Origin: Paraspadella gotoi
Lineage: Eukaryota; Chaetognatha
NCBI GenBank assembly: GCA_051294375.1
Contig: CM119263.1
Coordinates: 14,090,414 to 14,154,413 of the forward strand
Length of the DNA stretch: 64,000 nt
Direction of reading: 5' to 3'
Shown here in pieces: positions 1 through 13,170 of this stretch. Positions within the stretch are counted from its first letter, which is position 1. Each line of letters opens with the position of its first letter. Below the pieces are notes generated by a model. It was not told the DNA's origin and did no database searches. It was given only the letters and a program-made list of their open reading frames with translations. A program made the translations under genes and the position numbers.

Positions 1-341
1 TTTTAAATATTTCATGTTGTCAGCCTGCATCGATCAATATATATTCTATCTAAATTTTACTTTTCCTCGAATACTTCAAAAAGCTAAAGATTACAAATAG
101 CAATTGAGATTGATGTGCTTGTTATATAAACGAACATTTGCTTGACATCGTCCGAGAATTGGCCTTCACATGCACATGCCATAGTTGAACGGAGTTAGTT
201 TTGTTATTTATATGAAACTGGTACAACCAATATAAAAATTATCCATTCATTTAATAAATAAGTATAAATAAGCATCTCGTGGTTATACATAAATATATAA
301 TTTTTCTTTCTTTAAACGATAGCAAGATAACGTTTTAAAAA
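1..341. other. AT-rich leader region upstream of TMEM237
   Basis: No coding sequence is seen. Positions about 200-275 are a truncated copy of a small dispersed repeat (family B, see 17,625-17,840). A pyrimidine tract followed by AG at 321-322 lies 19 bp before the TMEM237 start and looks like a 3' splice acceptor, either for a 5' UTR intron or for trans-splicing. Confidence 0.5.
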
Positions 342-1590
342 ATGTCTCAACATTCGTCCACTGCTAAATCGAATAAATCTAAAAATAAATCGACTAAAAA
401 AGTCAAGCCCCGTAAACTAAAGCTTGACCCATCTGCGTGGGGAGACGAAAAACCGGTGGATTTTATCCTTTCGGGACTAGAGGAAGATATCATCGTTGGC
501 AACGGAAACGAGACGATTCCAAAGACGTCAATATCCACTATCCGAGCCCCAAACGGCTCAAATCCCCCTCCCTCTTCAACACGGAAACCGTCGCTACCGA
601 CGTCGACTTTTGTCGATAAACAGGCGCAAATCTTCGTCGAGGGAAAGAGACGGTTCGTCGCCAAATCCGCCCAACATGTGGCCGAGGAACAGGAAAGAAT
701 GAGATTACAGCGTCGTTTTGATTACGACCCGTCGAGTAACGATTCACGAGGAAACGTGGATTCTCGTGATTTCCGATCCACGAATCTTATCCAAATCGCT
801 ATCCACTTTCAGACATTTTTTCAAAGATTTGCCCACTTGACGCATGGCGTCCTTGCTGGCTTCTGCACTTGGCAGTGCGTCGTCGTTTACTTACTTTATC
901 GAGCCGGCGAGAATGTTATTGCCAACGGTGGGCTCGACTTTGTCTTTGGGCTCTACGCACCTTTAGCGATGCCAGTTAACAGCGCATTGGCTTTTTTGTT
1001 AACTGTGGCGTTTCTCTCCGCGCTGGATGATTTGGACATCGCCTCGTCCGACTCGCGAGCCGTAATCTGCCCCCAATTCGTCACGTTATATTCTGTCTTG
1101 CGAGCTTTTTTAATGCCGGTTCTTATTGTTTCCTTCGTCATCAACAACGTACTCGTTCAAAAAGAAAGCACAATCAGGTGATTGATTTATAATTATTTTA
1201 TTGAATTGATTGATTGATTGATTGGTTTTAGCGAATTGACGCATTGATTAGAGGGATTGCTTAATAGATTTATCCAGTGTTTTACAGTATGTATGTATGT
1301 GAACGATTGAATAACTTTTAGTGTTTTATCATTTCCATGATTTTTCTTTTTACAGCAACTTAGGAATTCCCGGCCTGAACATGAGTAGCGGTTGGAACAC
1401 GACCCAGACAACCCTACGGCGCGATCTCGCCATATCGTGGTTAAGCCTTAACATGGCCCGATCCATCGCGGCACTTTTGAGTTGGTGCCTCGTGGTTGTG
1501 GCGCGTCGCGAAGGTGGCGTTGGGGACGCCCAGATTTTGACATTGACGCGGAGAAAGGCGGATCTGTTGGGGGAGGGAAGGGGTGGTTAA
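342..1590 (+). CDS. TMEM237: TMEM237-like tetraspan ciliary transition-zone protein
   Basis: Exons 342-1177 and 1356-1590 give 356 residues in one frame across a GT-AG intron. The N-terminal half is basic, Ser-rich and hydrophilic. It is followed by the family-typical stretch around FVDKQAQIFVEGKRRFV and then four predicted membrane segments (about residues 163-190, 205-230, 246-272 and 303-325). TMEM237 is known as a transition-zone (MKS/JBTS module) protein that helps gate membrane-protein entry into cilia; human mutations cause Joubert syndrome. The length is somewhat below the roughly 400 residues of vertebrate TMEM237. Two AATAAA signals follow the stop (1615-1620, 1645-1650). It is the first of eleven same-strand genes. 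Assignment rests on topology and recognisable family sequence; sequence identity in this family is generally low. Confidence 0.8.
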
Positions 1591-1922
1591 TTACTAGGAT
1601 TCGTTGAAAGATATAATAAATGTTGTTCATTTAAATGTTCACTTAATAAATTAATTGCAGAAAGTAAAAGTAAAAAAAAGACAATCAAAAAACCACAAAT
1701 TCTTCTCGAAACGATTTCTTCTTTACACTCTCAAGCCGAAGATTTAACAAGTGAGAAATTAAATTAAATTAATTTCAATGTAGTAATTAAAAAGCGTATT
1801 TATACTAAAATCACAAGAAACTAAAAATGTAAAATTTCAGGTAATTCATTGTTTTTGAGCACTCGTCCATCTCCACGGTCGAAACAACTTCACGGATAGC
1901 CGCCACAACAAACCTCTTGACC
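1591..1922. other. spacer TMEM237-BBOF1 with polyadenylation signals and candidate splice acceptor
   Basis: Two AATAAA hexamers lie at 1615 and 1645. An acceptor-like sequence ends in TTTCAG at 1840, 82 bp before the BBOF1 ATG. No gene is seen. Confidence 0.45.
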
Positions 1923-4534
1923 ATGTCACGCGCGGCCTCAGCCCACTCTTCGGGAAATTCGTCTGATGAAGCGACGACTTCTCGAGCCGACGCACTGGGC
2001 GGTACTACCGAGGCCAAAGGATCCCGCGCAGCGAGTTCTGTTGGAAAAAAGTCGAAAAAAAGGGATAAAGAGGCAAAGAAGGTAAGAATTTTTGAGACGT
2101 TCTACCGAACTTTTTAGTGACCTTTTAAATTTCAATCCTAATTCCAAAATGGTGATTTTGTTGGGAGAATCTGAAAGAGAAATAACTAATCTATTTCAAA
2201 ACTTTTCTATTCTTTTGCGTATTTTTGTCATATACTCAGACAAATGTAATTATTCTTGGTTGTTCGTAGTTGTCTTTTTTTGGCTCTCTGTCTAGAAAAG
2301 GAGCAAATGTACATATTATTGCACTCATCATTCGTCTCGTCCTGTCTTTTCAGAGTTTTTGTAAATTCGCTGTAGCAATAGCATGGTAAGGTAATTAGTA
2401 ACACAATATTAAGAATACAAATTAGATGTTGGTTTTCATTGAAATTTCTCTGTTTTATTGCAAAAAATATATGTAAAAGATTATGAGGTGTTTGATTAAA
2501 AACTATTTTGAATAATTTCCTTTTACTTTTTAGGAACTTCAACGAGCTTTGGCAAATGCAAAGATTTGGGAAACAAGGTTGGACGTTTGCGAAAGGTCTC
2601 GGCTAGAGTACAGAACAACGGCAAAGAGGTGATTGTGTGTATAATAAATATGATTATCAGTGGCAAAAATTTTGCGAATAATAATAAAAAAGCTAACATT
2701 ATGTAAACTATAATTTAAATATTTGTACTCTCATAATTTTTTACCCGCGCTTGAATCTCGCTCCCTTCCTCTTTCCGGCAGACTGGTTATGGAGAATGAG
2801 GAGTTACGAGGTCAAATGAAACAGACGGAACACGATACCATTGACGTCATTACTTACCTTAAAAAGGAGGACCAGGACAAAGACGAACAAATATTCAAGC
2901 TCCAGCAGGTACACGCCGCCGAAACTCACATTATTTCATTTTAAAGTATAAGATGTATAATATGAATAACAAGTGCATTTGAAGTAATTTTTTTGTCATT
3001 GGTAATAAATGAGAAATCAAATAATATAAAACTTTCGACAAGGAAATGAAACGCGTGCGCCTGGACGCAAAGCGCGATAAAGCTGAGTTGATAGACTCAT
3101 GCAACCAAAAGATCCTTCGTCTGGAAGAGGAATTGGATCGGAAGTCGCAGGAGTTGGACGTAATGAAGGGAGAGTTGAAGCTGGTCAAGGAGTTCCGAAG
3201 AAAAAGGGCGGCCATGCAGAAAGAGCTCGACGAGATCAAGGTGTGATTAACCTAACTATTTCTGAACAAGAATTGAGGACTGATTGTTCGAACGATCGCT
3301 CCAGGACGCATTCGACACGACCACCAAAGAACACAAGTCTCGTATTCATCGAATGGAGCAGAAGTTTTTCGAGGAGAAAATGCGGCTGCAGCAGGAGGCG
3401 AATCAAAAAATCGCCGAGCTGGCGGAACGCGCTCACAGCGAGGCAATAAAAAACCTCGACGAAACCACAAAAGACGTCTATAAGGGTGAATAACTATTAA
3501 CTAAATATATAGACTAATTTATGAAGAACAGATTTTTGTTCTGATGCAAAAAATTTATTTTTTTTCTTCTGATTGACGGCAGAAAACGTTCGGGCTAACG
3601 AAGCTCTGAGCTACCACATCACTAAAGGTGACGAACTCGATAAATTGAAATCTGCTCTTCTCGAAGAAAACCAGACTTTGAGGGAGGAGAAGGAGATTCA
3701 CAATAAGCTCATCGAAGATCGGGTCAAGCAGGCCAAACAAGACAGGGACACGATTAAGGTGATTAAGATGTCACGAACAAAATATCAAAACGAATAAAGA
3801 AAGGCTCTCGGCAATGAATCAATATGAATTACCGAAGTTGGAAAAATTTGGGTAAATCTCGAAAAAAATCCTTTTTAGGCGTTGCGTGAAAACGTAGAAA
3901 CGTTGGAGCGATCGCTTAATCTCATGGTGCTCGAGTTTGACCGGGACCGCCAAACGTCCTTGGCGGAGGCAGAAAGAAAGATGAAGCTGCAGGGACAAGA
4001 ATGTGAAAGACTTAAGACCCTTCTATCCATTAAGGGGGAGGAGCTTCAACAGGTTGATCCCCCTTTTCTCTGGTTATCAATAAAAGGGCATTTCTATAGG
4101 CTTAAATGTATATATTCTTTGTACTTTTAGATCAAAAGATTAGGAAGAAGGATTCTGCATCAAAGATCCGAAGTTGAAACTTTTTTTCATACCGGTAAAT
4201 ATTTTGAATTATCCAGCTTTGTTAAATAATCAATTGAATAATCATTAATTAATCAATCAATCAATCAGCTTTGGAGGAAGTCCGTCGAGAGATAAAAGCA
4301 AACCAGGCAGTTTATGTTCGAGAGTCTCAACGCATTTACACAACCCGGATGAGAGAAGCGGCGCTTGGGCGCGACTCCTTTCCGCCTGTGAGAACATTTA
4401 CCAAAGGGAACGCCATGACCAGCACCAATACAGTCTTTAAGGATCTGGAGGGTGCAGATGACTTCGATTTAGCAAAGAAAGGTGAATGAAAGTGCAAAGA
4501 AAAGTTTAAGGAAGCCTAAGAAAAAAAAGGAAAA

Positions 4535-4587
<53 letters not shown>

Positions 4588-5266
4588 CAAAAGAAAAAAA
4601 GAAAAAAAGAAAAAAATAAGTAGTAATTTGTAAAAACAAACACAAAAACAAACAAACTTTAAACCAGGTTCGTCTTCGGTAGACGTAGCTGAAATGACTT
4701 GGGAGCAAAAGGAGCGCGTGCTTCGTGCTCTCTTCGCGATGATGAACAGCTCAACAAAGAAACGAAAAACTGCAAGCGAAGATTTCGGCGCTTCGACGTT
4801 GCGTCCGACGCCAGCGTTCCTTGAAGCCACAACGGGGCGACGCCCCATCCCGATCATTGCTGACCCGACGCGGCTGGCAATTGAACCGGCGTCGGCAAGC
4901 GCTTCTACCGACGTCCTATTCGGTGATATTCAGCAAAGCGTCACGTCAAACTTTAGGTTAATATAATTAAAGCTGGCGAGATGCACGAGAGCATTTAAAA
5001 TTCTTTGAATTTGATGATTTTTATTTTTCAGCGATGGAACCACGCCGCGTATTTCCGACGGAACAGCGCGTTTGGAGGCATCTGGTAATGCAGGCGCCAA
5101 CCTCTCGATCTCTGAGACCGGTGTCGGCGTTTTGTCAACGAAGGATGCTGGGCTCTCGAGTGTTTTTCCAACGTCGTTGCCGAAGGCTCTCCCAGAAATT
5201 CAAGTGCCGACCTTGACGACAGAACAAAATCTGGCGATGGCGGCCGGTGGAGAGGCTAATGGCTAA
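1923..5266 (+). CDS. BBOF1: Basal body-orientation factor 1 (coiled-coil)
   Basis: Eleven exons: 1923-2081, 2534-2628, 2782-2908, 3043-3240, 3305-3485, 3583-3758, 3879-4052, 4131-4194, 4269-4481, 4668-4956, 5032-5266; all phases agree and give 636 residues. After a Lys-rich N-terminus (residues 1-53), residues about 55-400 form a continuous coiled coil carrying strongly family-specific stretches such as MEQKFFEEKMRLQQEANQKI and NLDETTKDVYKENVRANEAL. Beyond about 460 the tail is Ser/Thr/Ala-rich and poorly conserved. BBOF1 (CCDC176) is known to act at basal bodies of multiciliated cells, maintaining their alignment under flow, and in the sperm axoneme. The ATG at 1923 follows an in-frame TTG. 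AATAAA overlaps the stop codon (5266-5271), suggesting an extremely short 3' UTR. Candidate acceptor AG at 1839-1840. Confidence 0.92.
4528..4612. repeat. (GAAA)n microsatellite in BBOF1 intron 9
   Basis: A purine run of mostly GAAA units fills part of the intron between 4481 and 4668. Confidence 0.95.
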
Positions 5267-5422
5267 ATAAACAGGGCAAATATCATAATCATTGAATGTC
5301 ATTTACTTGCCAAATACACAATTTTCATCTTCCAATTTCGTATTTTCATGTTTTTGCATTTTTTACATAGAAAAATTGGACAAATTTTTTTTTCCTTTAT
5401 GCCAATTTTGGTTTTAACCATT

Positions 5423-8323
5423 ATGTCGAACAACGGTCGAGGATTTCTCGGGTTTGAGACAGGACATCGACCCGATGAAGTGGAACGACTGGCAAAGAGA
5501 TTTTCCCATGGGGTAAAGACGAATAAGATTCCGCATGCGGACTACGAGAAACTGGAAACAATGCTGTTGGAAAAAAAGGCAAGGCGAAGAAGAATAAATG
5601 CAAGATAAAAAAGATAATAATTTTTAGGATTAATTGAAAAATTGAACCTGTTTTTAAAAATGGCTAAAACCTTAAAAATAAAACTTCAATAATGTTACCC
5701 AAGATGGCAGCAAACCAGAGCGCGCTCAAATTCAAGAAGATGAAGCAGGCCTCTCGTCAGAATCGCGGGTCGGGGTTGCTGCACCAGCACCGGGCCATTT
5801 GGAAGGACGCCTCGCGTCGAATGGCGGAGGAACGAGGGCGCACGGAACGAGATCTAAGGGCGTTTCTTAAGATTGCATGCGACCAAGACTCAGATTCTAA
5901 AATCATTTTCGATTCAATGGATCGAGGAATCGCCGCTTTGGGCGAGGAGCTGAAGGTTGGCAACGTCATAGTAATTGTTTTGTTCTTAATTAGGATTTAA
6001 ATCATCAAGTTGAAATTTTTTAGGTGTTCCGCGATGAGATTGTGTCGCCGCTGTGGTTGCTTCGGGATGAAGCGAAGTCGTGGTCGAAACGCACGGCGGC
6101 TTTGGATGCCAGGGGCGTGGAGGAAATGAAGCCCGAGCGTTTGGGGACTCTTAAGGAAGAGGACGAAGAGGAGGAAAGTGAGCGGAACAAAGAAATCTCG
6201 GTTATTAATGGTGTTAAAACAATAAATTTCTTTTTTTATTTAACTATTCTTTCGTAATTCGCTTCGCAGTTACGGAGGAGGAAAAGCTGTCGTCGTTATT
6301 TTCGTCGTCGTCGAAACGTATTTCGGAAATCTACGATGTCCTCAAAAACGAGGAGGATTCTCTTACTCGTCAACTCCAACGGTTGACCGATGACTTGAAA
6401 GAGGTGAGACAAGATCTCCGCGTTGATTTACTTCCTTCGCTTTTTCAGCCAACGATCCTTTCCAGGTTTTCGATACCGAAGAAATCCGAGAACGGGACAT
6501 CTTGGTCGGATATCCTCTAGAATTAGATCAGTGGTCATGCCCGGCTGAAGAACTCAGGATCGACGCAAGGGAGGAATTCCGCTATATTGGTTTGCTGATT
6601 AGCTTTGTTAGTTTTTTTTTTATTTTTTTTTTTTTTTTTAATTTTTTATTTTTTTAGTCTAATGTCATGTACGATATTTTAATCTTCATTCAGACGAGAT
6701 ATTTATGTCAAAGCTTCGAGAACACGACTCTTACTATGGTGACTTCCGCAAAGCGGCCACCGAATGGTCGGATTCGGATCACGTTACTTTTCTTCTGCTT
6801 CTCGACCAATATCCATCGGGCGTTGCCGAGAACAACGCTGTACTCTTGGCCGACCGCCTGGCGAAGACCTTCCCGGGAAAGACGAGGATGGAAATTGTTA
6901 ATCATCAGAGGTAAGTAGCAACAGATTGCCACCGTGACTCCATGCACATTTTTATCATCTTTATATAATTACATGATTGAAAGCTTGCAGAAACCTGCTA
7001 TTTTATTATCTTGTAAGTGTGATGGAGGCCTTAAACCACCAAAGCCTGTCCAAAGTCAGGGACAAGATAGCTTATTTATTAAATGAATGGATAATTTTTA
7101 TATTGGTTGTACCAATTTCATAATTATTTTCATACTATGTAGCCGGTGCCGAAAAATGGCTCAATATGCGGATAAGAAAGAAAGCATATTCAACGATTGG
7201 AAACGTCACAGAAATGAACTCTTAGAGCAGGTTGTGCTCATTACCTCTTGTTTATTTATTTGTTCCGTTACGGTAATTCTCCATACACCATCGCAGGTTA
7301 AACTGGTATTTGACGAAGCAGTCCAACTGACTGAGCTGGAGAAGGTCGCTGAGGAAGGTCGTCAACTGCAGGACAGAAAATGTCAGGCTTTGATGGAACA
7401 AGTGCAGGAATGGAGAGAGAAAAAAATGGAGGCGTGGCATCTGCAGCAAGTAGCTCTTTCACTGTTTTGGTAGTTATTTTTTTATTAAATTGACTTCCTT
7501 GTTGGTTTTTTATTTACAAAGCAATTGAGCGAGGAGATGCGAAAGCAACGAGAGGAGGCGGCAAAAAAGGATGAAGAAAAGAGGAAGAAAAAGGCGGAAG
7601 AGAATAAACAAAAGATCAACGCGTTTCATCAAGAAAAACAAAAGGAATGTAGTGAATGGATAAAAGATACGCAAAAAAGGTTTGTACCATTTTTGAGGTT
7701 CGTTACCATCGACCGGGTGACCGGGTTAACCTGGGGATGCACCACTCAGGCTGCGAGAACTAGAGTCGGAGTTGACGGCTCAGGCCGAGGTTAACGCGCA
7801 TCGCGTGGAATTTCGCGCCCGAATGTTGGAGGAAAAGAAAGCCGCAGCGCGGCGGCGCGAGGAGGAAGAGGCCGAAGAGCGACGGCGCCGTGAGGCGGCG
7901 CTTGACGCCCTCAGAGCTACCGTTAGCGTCGAAGCAGAAGTCGATCTCACCAGGCTTTACGGGGACACGGCCGCGACAAGAGAAAGATACGGCAAAAACC
8001 CGCAAACATGGTACAAACTAATGACTGTAAAGTATAACTAAAGTAATAATTTTCTATACATGAAAGAAAAATTACAATCTCCTGACAGGGTCAAGGACGA
8101 TGACTACGAAAAAGCCTCTGCCACCCTTCATTGTCACCTATCGGGTCCGCGACTATTTTACACTGACGCTCAGATCCTTTCCGACAAACGCGTGCGCGCG
8201 GAAATGCTTCTCCGCGACGCGGGGGTGCAGTTCGGGGATTACACACGTAATATGATCCGCGGGATAAAACCACCGCAAGAACCCCGTCGAGATCAGCTTC
8301 GTTCCGACATCGATAAAAGTTGA
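5423..8323 (+). CDS. CCDC148: Coiled-coil domain-containing protein 148
   Basis: Eleven exons: 5423-5578, 5704-5955, 6024-6177, 6270-6403, 6466-6589, 6694-6910, 7143-7230, 7297-7449, 7522-7679, 7750-8010, 8089-8323, giving 643 residues. Family landmarks in order are LLEKKMAANQSALKFKKMK with HQHRAIWKD (N-terminal coiled coil), LLLDQYPSG plus FPGKTRMEIVNHQR (centre, about residues 310-345), a long Glu/Lys/Arg coiled coil (about 370-540), and the C-terminal motif around ILSDKRVRAEMLLRDAGVQF. Intron 1 must use a GC donor (AAAG/GCAAGG at 5579), because only that junction restores the conserved reading. CCDC148 is expressed with ciliary genes in many animals, but its molecular role is poorly defined. 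The start is 157 bp after the BBOF1 stop; a polypyrimidine acceptor ends at 5370. Confidence 0.92.
6975..7135 (-). mobile_element. MITE-like repeat, family B, in CCDC148 intron 6
   Basis: Reverse-complement match to the copy at 17,625-17,840. Shared blocks include the ends of TATTGGTTGTACCAAT, GATGGAGGCCTTAAACCACC and TATCTTGTAAG. No coding capacity. Confidence 0.7.
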
Positions 8324-8566
8324 GGCGGCCATGTCAACTGCAGCAACTTAAACAAAAATCTTCTTTTGACTTACCTATTTGTCGAATCTAACTTACCCGT
8401 TATATATTTTATATATATTTTATATATATATATATTTTTATATATTTTCCCCGTTGTATATTTTTTTTTCTCTGATAAAAGACAATTAGAGACATCGATC
8501 GCCTTGCAACACCCGGACTCTTTCTCGATTCCTACTCCTCCCCTTCACCAACTATCACTCTTCACA
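8324..8566. other. spacer CCDC148-BBS2, AT-repeat and acceptor-like tract
   Basis: Contains a TATATA-rich run (about 8400-8460) and then a T/C tract ending in AAAAG at 8481, 86 bp before the BBS2 ATG. Confidence 0.4.
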
Positions 8567-11500
8567 ATGCTGGTTCCCATTTTTACCCTTAAACTGAACC
8601 ATAAAATCAGCCCCCGCACGGTGGCGGTGGGCAAGTACGACGGGCATAATCCCTGCCTAACGGGGGCAACGACGGCCGGCAAGGTCTTCGTTCACGATCC
8701 ACAAGGGCGCTCGCTGGGAGGCGGAGCCGGGCAAGGCTTGTCCGTCTCAAGACTTGCAAACGCTCCCGGGGAGAACGACCTCAACATGTTGTCGATAAAT
8801 CAAGCCGTTACTGCCGTTGCAACCGGAATTCTTAATCCCGCGGGTAAAAAAATTCGTGTCAATTTATGATGCATAGGTCGCCCTAAAACATATAAAAACC
8901 TACAAGGTACGCCGGGAGAGGCGCTCGTGATTGGCAGTCAAACGAATATCCTCGCTTACGATGTGATGCAAAACTCGGACCTATTCTACAAGGACGTACC
9001 TGACGGAGTTAATGCTTTGCTCGTTGGTTGTCTGGGCAGCATCGAACAACCCATGGCAATCGCAGGAGGAAATTGCTCTTTGCAGGGTTTCGATTATCAG
9101 GTTAAGGAAAAGTCTATATTGGAACAATAAAAGGAGTAATTTTTCTAAAGATTTAAATAAAACTTTTACCCCAGGGCGAAGACGCCTTTTGGACGGTGAC
9201 GGGCGATAACGTTTGCTCTTTGGCATTGAGTGACTTTACGGGGGACGGCCGCTTGGAACTCGTCGTCGGCTCCGAAGACTTTGACATCCGCGTTTTTCGA
9301 GAAGACGAAATCATCGCCGAGATGACAGAGACGGAAGCTATCACATCCCTCTGCGCCATGTGGGGAGCGAGATTCGGATACTCGCTCGCTAACGGCACTG
9401 TCGGAGTCTATGAAAAGAACTCAAGGTAACTATGACTATCAAAAATCTGGAGCTATCGGTTTGTTGAATGTTGATCTATTGGCGCTTTCATTACAAGTGG
9501 AGTTACTCACTGCCGAGTATGCTGTTCACACTTTCAAGAGAACGGTTAAATCAGAAGAATCGGGATTAAGTGGAGATTTTACTGAGGTTTAAATTACAAT
9601 ATATATTAGTAACTTTTAAATATTGTCTTTTCTTCTTTTGCAGGTACTGGCGCATAAAGTCTAAGAACCAACCCGTCTCGATTTTCGCGTTCGACCTTGA
9701 CAACGATGGCGTCCCTGAACTCATCACGGGTTGGTCTTCCGGAAAGATCGACGCACGGAGCGACAGAACTGGGGAAGTTGTGTTTAAAGACAACTTTCCC
9801 AATCCAATCGCCGGTAGTAAATGTTGTTGTTCCTATTTCATTGTATTTTCTTTTCACCTCCTTTCTTTTTTTCTTTTTCTCGTTTTCACCAGGAATTGTG
9901 GAGGGCGACTACCGGTTAGACGGCAACAACGAGTTGATCTGCTGTTCGATCGAGGGTGAGATTCGCGGTTACCTTGCCGCCGCCAAGGAAATTCAAGGAA
10001 ACCTCATGGGCGTCAATTTGGAGCAGGTAATTTAATTGAGAAGTAGACTCGCATTAAAAAAAATTGATTGTTACCGAATACTACTTTAGGACACGGTGCG
10101 TGACCTCTCGAATCGTAAGCAGAACCTCCTCCTTGAACTCCGCAACTACGAAGAAAATCAAAAAGCCGCAGCCATGAGTCCAGGATCCGTTGAGATCGAC
10201 GGCACGCAGCTCGGAATAATTCCCGCCAACACGCAACTGCAGACGGCTATAAATGTCAATTTGGGTAACTATTTTTTGTGGCCTTTTTTTGGGGGGGGGG
10301 GTGACCGGGGGGTGGTCTGGAGAAGTGTTTGAAAACCATAATTTGTTATTCGAGAAAAAAAGTTCCCTTTTATTTTGTTGAATGCATGTTGCAATTTTTG
10401 CATATATCCCTAGGAACAGAAACGCAAAGACCCCACGTCGAATTGACAGTGGCCACGACTAACGAGACTGTCCTGCGCGCGGTACTCATATTCGGCGAAG
10501 GAATTTTTGAGGGGGAATCTCATGTCGTTCACCCAAACATCGCTAACGCCTCCTCTGCGCTCAGAATTCCTATTGTTCCTCCTAAGGTTTTTAAACTTTT
10601 TCTTATCCCAATTTATATTAAATTTTTTGCAATTTTTTTCAGTCTTTTAACAATTTATTGATTGATTGTTTATTTTTCTTTATATTTTAAACATCTCCAG
10701 GACGTTCCAGTTGATCTACATATCAAATCTCTGGTGGGATTCCGTAACAGCACGCAACATCACGTGTTTGAACTCACCCGCCAGCTTCCGCGCTTTTCAA
10801 TGTACGCTCTTTGGAGGCCATCCATTCGTATTCCTTCACTGGAGGCCACTGCTTCAGAAGGCGGCACGCCTGCAGGCGGTGGGAGTGGCCCCCCTGAACC
10901 CAAGGGTAACGTGACTTTCTCCATAAACGAAAGATTGCAGCGTGTCTTATTGTGGGTCAATCAGAACTTTCTCATGGACGAGGATCTCAAGGTTGAGCCA
11001 GGAGGGGCTCTCCAGGCTGTTTTTATTTCCCTGCGAGGCTCTGGGCCACTTTGGATTCGGATGGAAACTAACGGACAGGTTTGTCTCTCTTATAAGTGGC
11101 TCGGAGAAACTTGATTTTTCGAACGTCCTTTACTTTTTGAAGGTGACCGTCAAAACGGACGACATGGATCTCGCCGGAGACGTGGTCAATGCTCTTTCTA
11201 CATTCCTGAATCTAGACGAGCTGCAAGTAAGTACTGCTCTCTGGAGCACCGTGAACCTCCACAAATGCATCTTGCTATGTTGTTCCAGGTGGTGGCCGAT
11301 TTTCCGGCAGAGATGGAGACGCTCCGCGAAGTGCTTGTGAAGGTTGACGATTTCCACTCAGTTCGGCAGAAACTAACAGCGGAGATGGCGGATCACTCCA
11401 ACCTCATCCGCAATCTCGTCGTCCGCGCCGAGGACGCCAGACTTATGGGCGATATGAGGAACATGAAAAAGGGTTATATGGAGCTCTTTGATCTAAATAG

Positions 11501-11823
11501 GTGGGTAATTTAAAGATATCTATATTGCAAATTATATATTTTCAACTAAATATTTTCAACTAAAACTAAATTAAAGTAAATATTTATGTCAGTTTCATTC
11601 TTTTAATTTTTTTTTCAGAGATTTGATAAATGGTTACAAAATCCGTTGCAACAATCACCAACAACTCTTGAATTGCCTCCGCGTTGTTAACCAGACGATT
11701 CAGAAGGCGGGCAATCTGCGCTATGGTCGCTGTAAATCCGCTCTCGTCACCGCTGCCCGCGGGGCCATCAAGGCCAACAACGTCCAACAACTAATTAAAA
11801 TCATTCGCACGGGTGCCGCTTGA
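8567..11823 (+). CDS. BBS2: BBSome subunit BBS2
   Basis: Eleven exons: 8567-8843, 8907-9100, 9175-9425, 9644-9813, 9893-10026, 10090-10264, 10414-10586, 10701-11078, 11143-11226, 11289-11500, 11619-11823, giving 750 residues against about 721 in vertebrates. Residues 1-340 are the beta-propeller (starts [20 protein letters not shown]; contains [20 protein letters not shown] and ARSDRTGEV). Next comes a short coiled coil ([17 protein letters not shown], about 345-365), then the GAE/platform region, and a helical C-terminus with [20 protein letters not shown] and [14 protein letters not shown]. The BBSome is the cargo adaptor that moves membrane proteins in and out of cilia with IFT; BBS2 pairs with BBS7 and BBS9. 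The extra length is mainly a Gly/Pro/Ala-rich insertion at about residues 535-560. BBS5 of the same complex is encoded 5.7 kb downstream. Confidence 0.98.
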
Positions 11824-12183
11824 AAACTACTGGAAAGAGAAGGAAAAGGCAACACCTTTTAACCCTGTCGCAAAATCACATGAAACAACAACAACAAAAT
11901 CTTCTTAGGAAACGATAACTACTTACCCTGTCTCTCTTTAGCACCACACTCGTTAATGCTTAGACTTCTATACCATCGCATTATTTACTCATCGCTCATT
12001 TCGCGTTCTCTTCTTGCGTGGCGTCATCTTTTATTGTAGTTGTTCAACGCTCACCAATCATGTTAATTTATTTAAGAACTAAAATTACGATTAATTGTTT
12101 TTTTTTATTCTCTCGACATTTGTCTTAGTTTTAAAATAATAGGAAATCAATTAACGACAGCTTCACAATAAAAAGAAATTACC
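11824..12183. other. spacer BBS2-CFAP299
   Basis: No gene is seen. A strong acceptor-like tract (T-run, then TTCTCTC, ending CTTAG at 12,128) precedes the CFAP299 ATG by 55 bp. AATAAA at about 12,167 lies within what is probably the CFAP299 leader. Confidence 0.45.
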
Positions 12184-13170
12184 ATGGATGCCAGCGATCT
12201 TCAGGCCGGTGACAACATCGTTACCGAATTTGCCACCTATGAGGACTTTCTGGACTCTCAGATCACCCAGCTTGATTTGTACTATTTGGAGGACGAAGAG
12301 CTGGCAAGGCAGTTGGTCGAGCTGGGGTATCGAGGCAGCGGCGAGGTTCTTAAAAGGGACGAATTTGAATCGCGAAAGAAGGCCGCCGAAGCTAATCGCC
12401 TTTCTAAGAAGACACAAAAAAAGGTGTAGATCTTTTTTTATCTATTTCTCGTCTTATATTTCTCCCTTTTTTCGCTCATCACTTAACACTCCTTTTTATT
12501 TATAGGCATTAGCCTCGACAGGGAAAGAACTTCGCACCCCTTTTCTTCGTGCTCTGGCCTCGCGTGAGGAGGCGAACCGCAACGGGAAAATGACGTCGAT
12601 CATCTTTGTACGGGATCGCAACTCGCGCGGTCAAGAGATTTCGGGTTACATCGACTTCGCCCATCGCCTCAAGACAGAAGACTTCGAGTCAGTCTTCTCC
12701 GGTCGGAAGCGAATGCTTCCACGGACGACGGACTTAAGCTTTTACAACTGGGAGACGCAGTCTTCAACATCCAACCCCACGCCAAATTATCAAGGTGAGA
12801 GCGATCTACTAATACTTTTTTCAAAATACTCTTTATTGATCGCAGAAAACAAATACGAAATGCATCCTGTAATTTAACGTATCCAGTATGCTTATTTGTT
12901 ATTAACTTATTATAGTATAGCTTAAATTTTCCTTTGTAATTTTTTTAATATTAATTTTGTGAAATAATTGTTTGGCTAACCTGCTTTTATTCTCAAGTAA
13001 TCGCGGAGAACGCGTCTGGTCTTCTTTTCAAAAACAAGCGCGACCGGAAAATTCTCAACGTGGACCCAAAGGCATCTACGCCGGGCGACAACTCAACGCG
13101 CATAGTTGTTGAGAGTCCCGAGTTCGCACAGATCGTTATCTACGACCATATCACTCGAAGGAAAACTTGA
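12184..13170 (+). CDS. CFAP299: Cilia- and flagella-associated protein 299
   Basis: Three exons: 12184-12423, 12506-12794, 12998-13170, giving 233 residues, the same as the usual length of the family. Highly conserved family segments are [68 protein letters not shown] and the C-terminal [13 protein letters not shown] and [15 protein letters not shown]299 (C4orf22) is restricted to ciliated eukaryotes and is linked to flagella and spermatogenesis; its biochemical role is not established. Tight spacing (360 bp before, 324 bp after) continues the cluster. Confidence 0.97.
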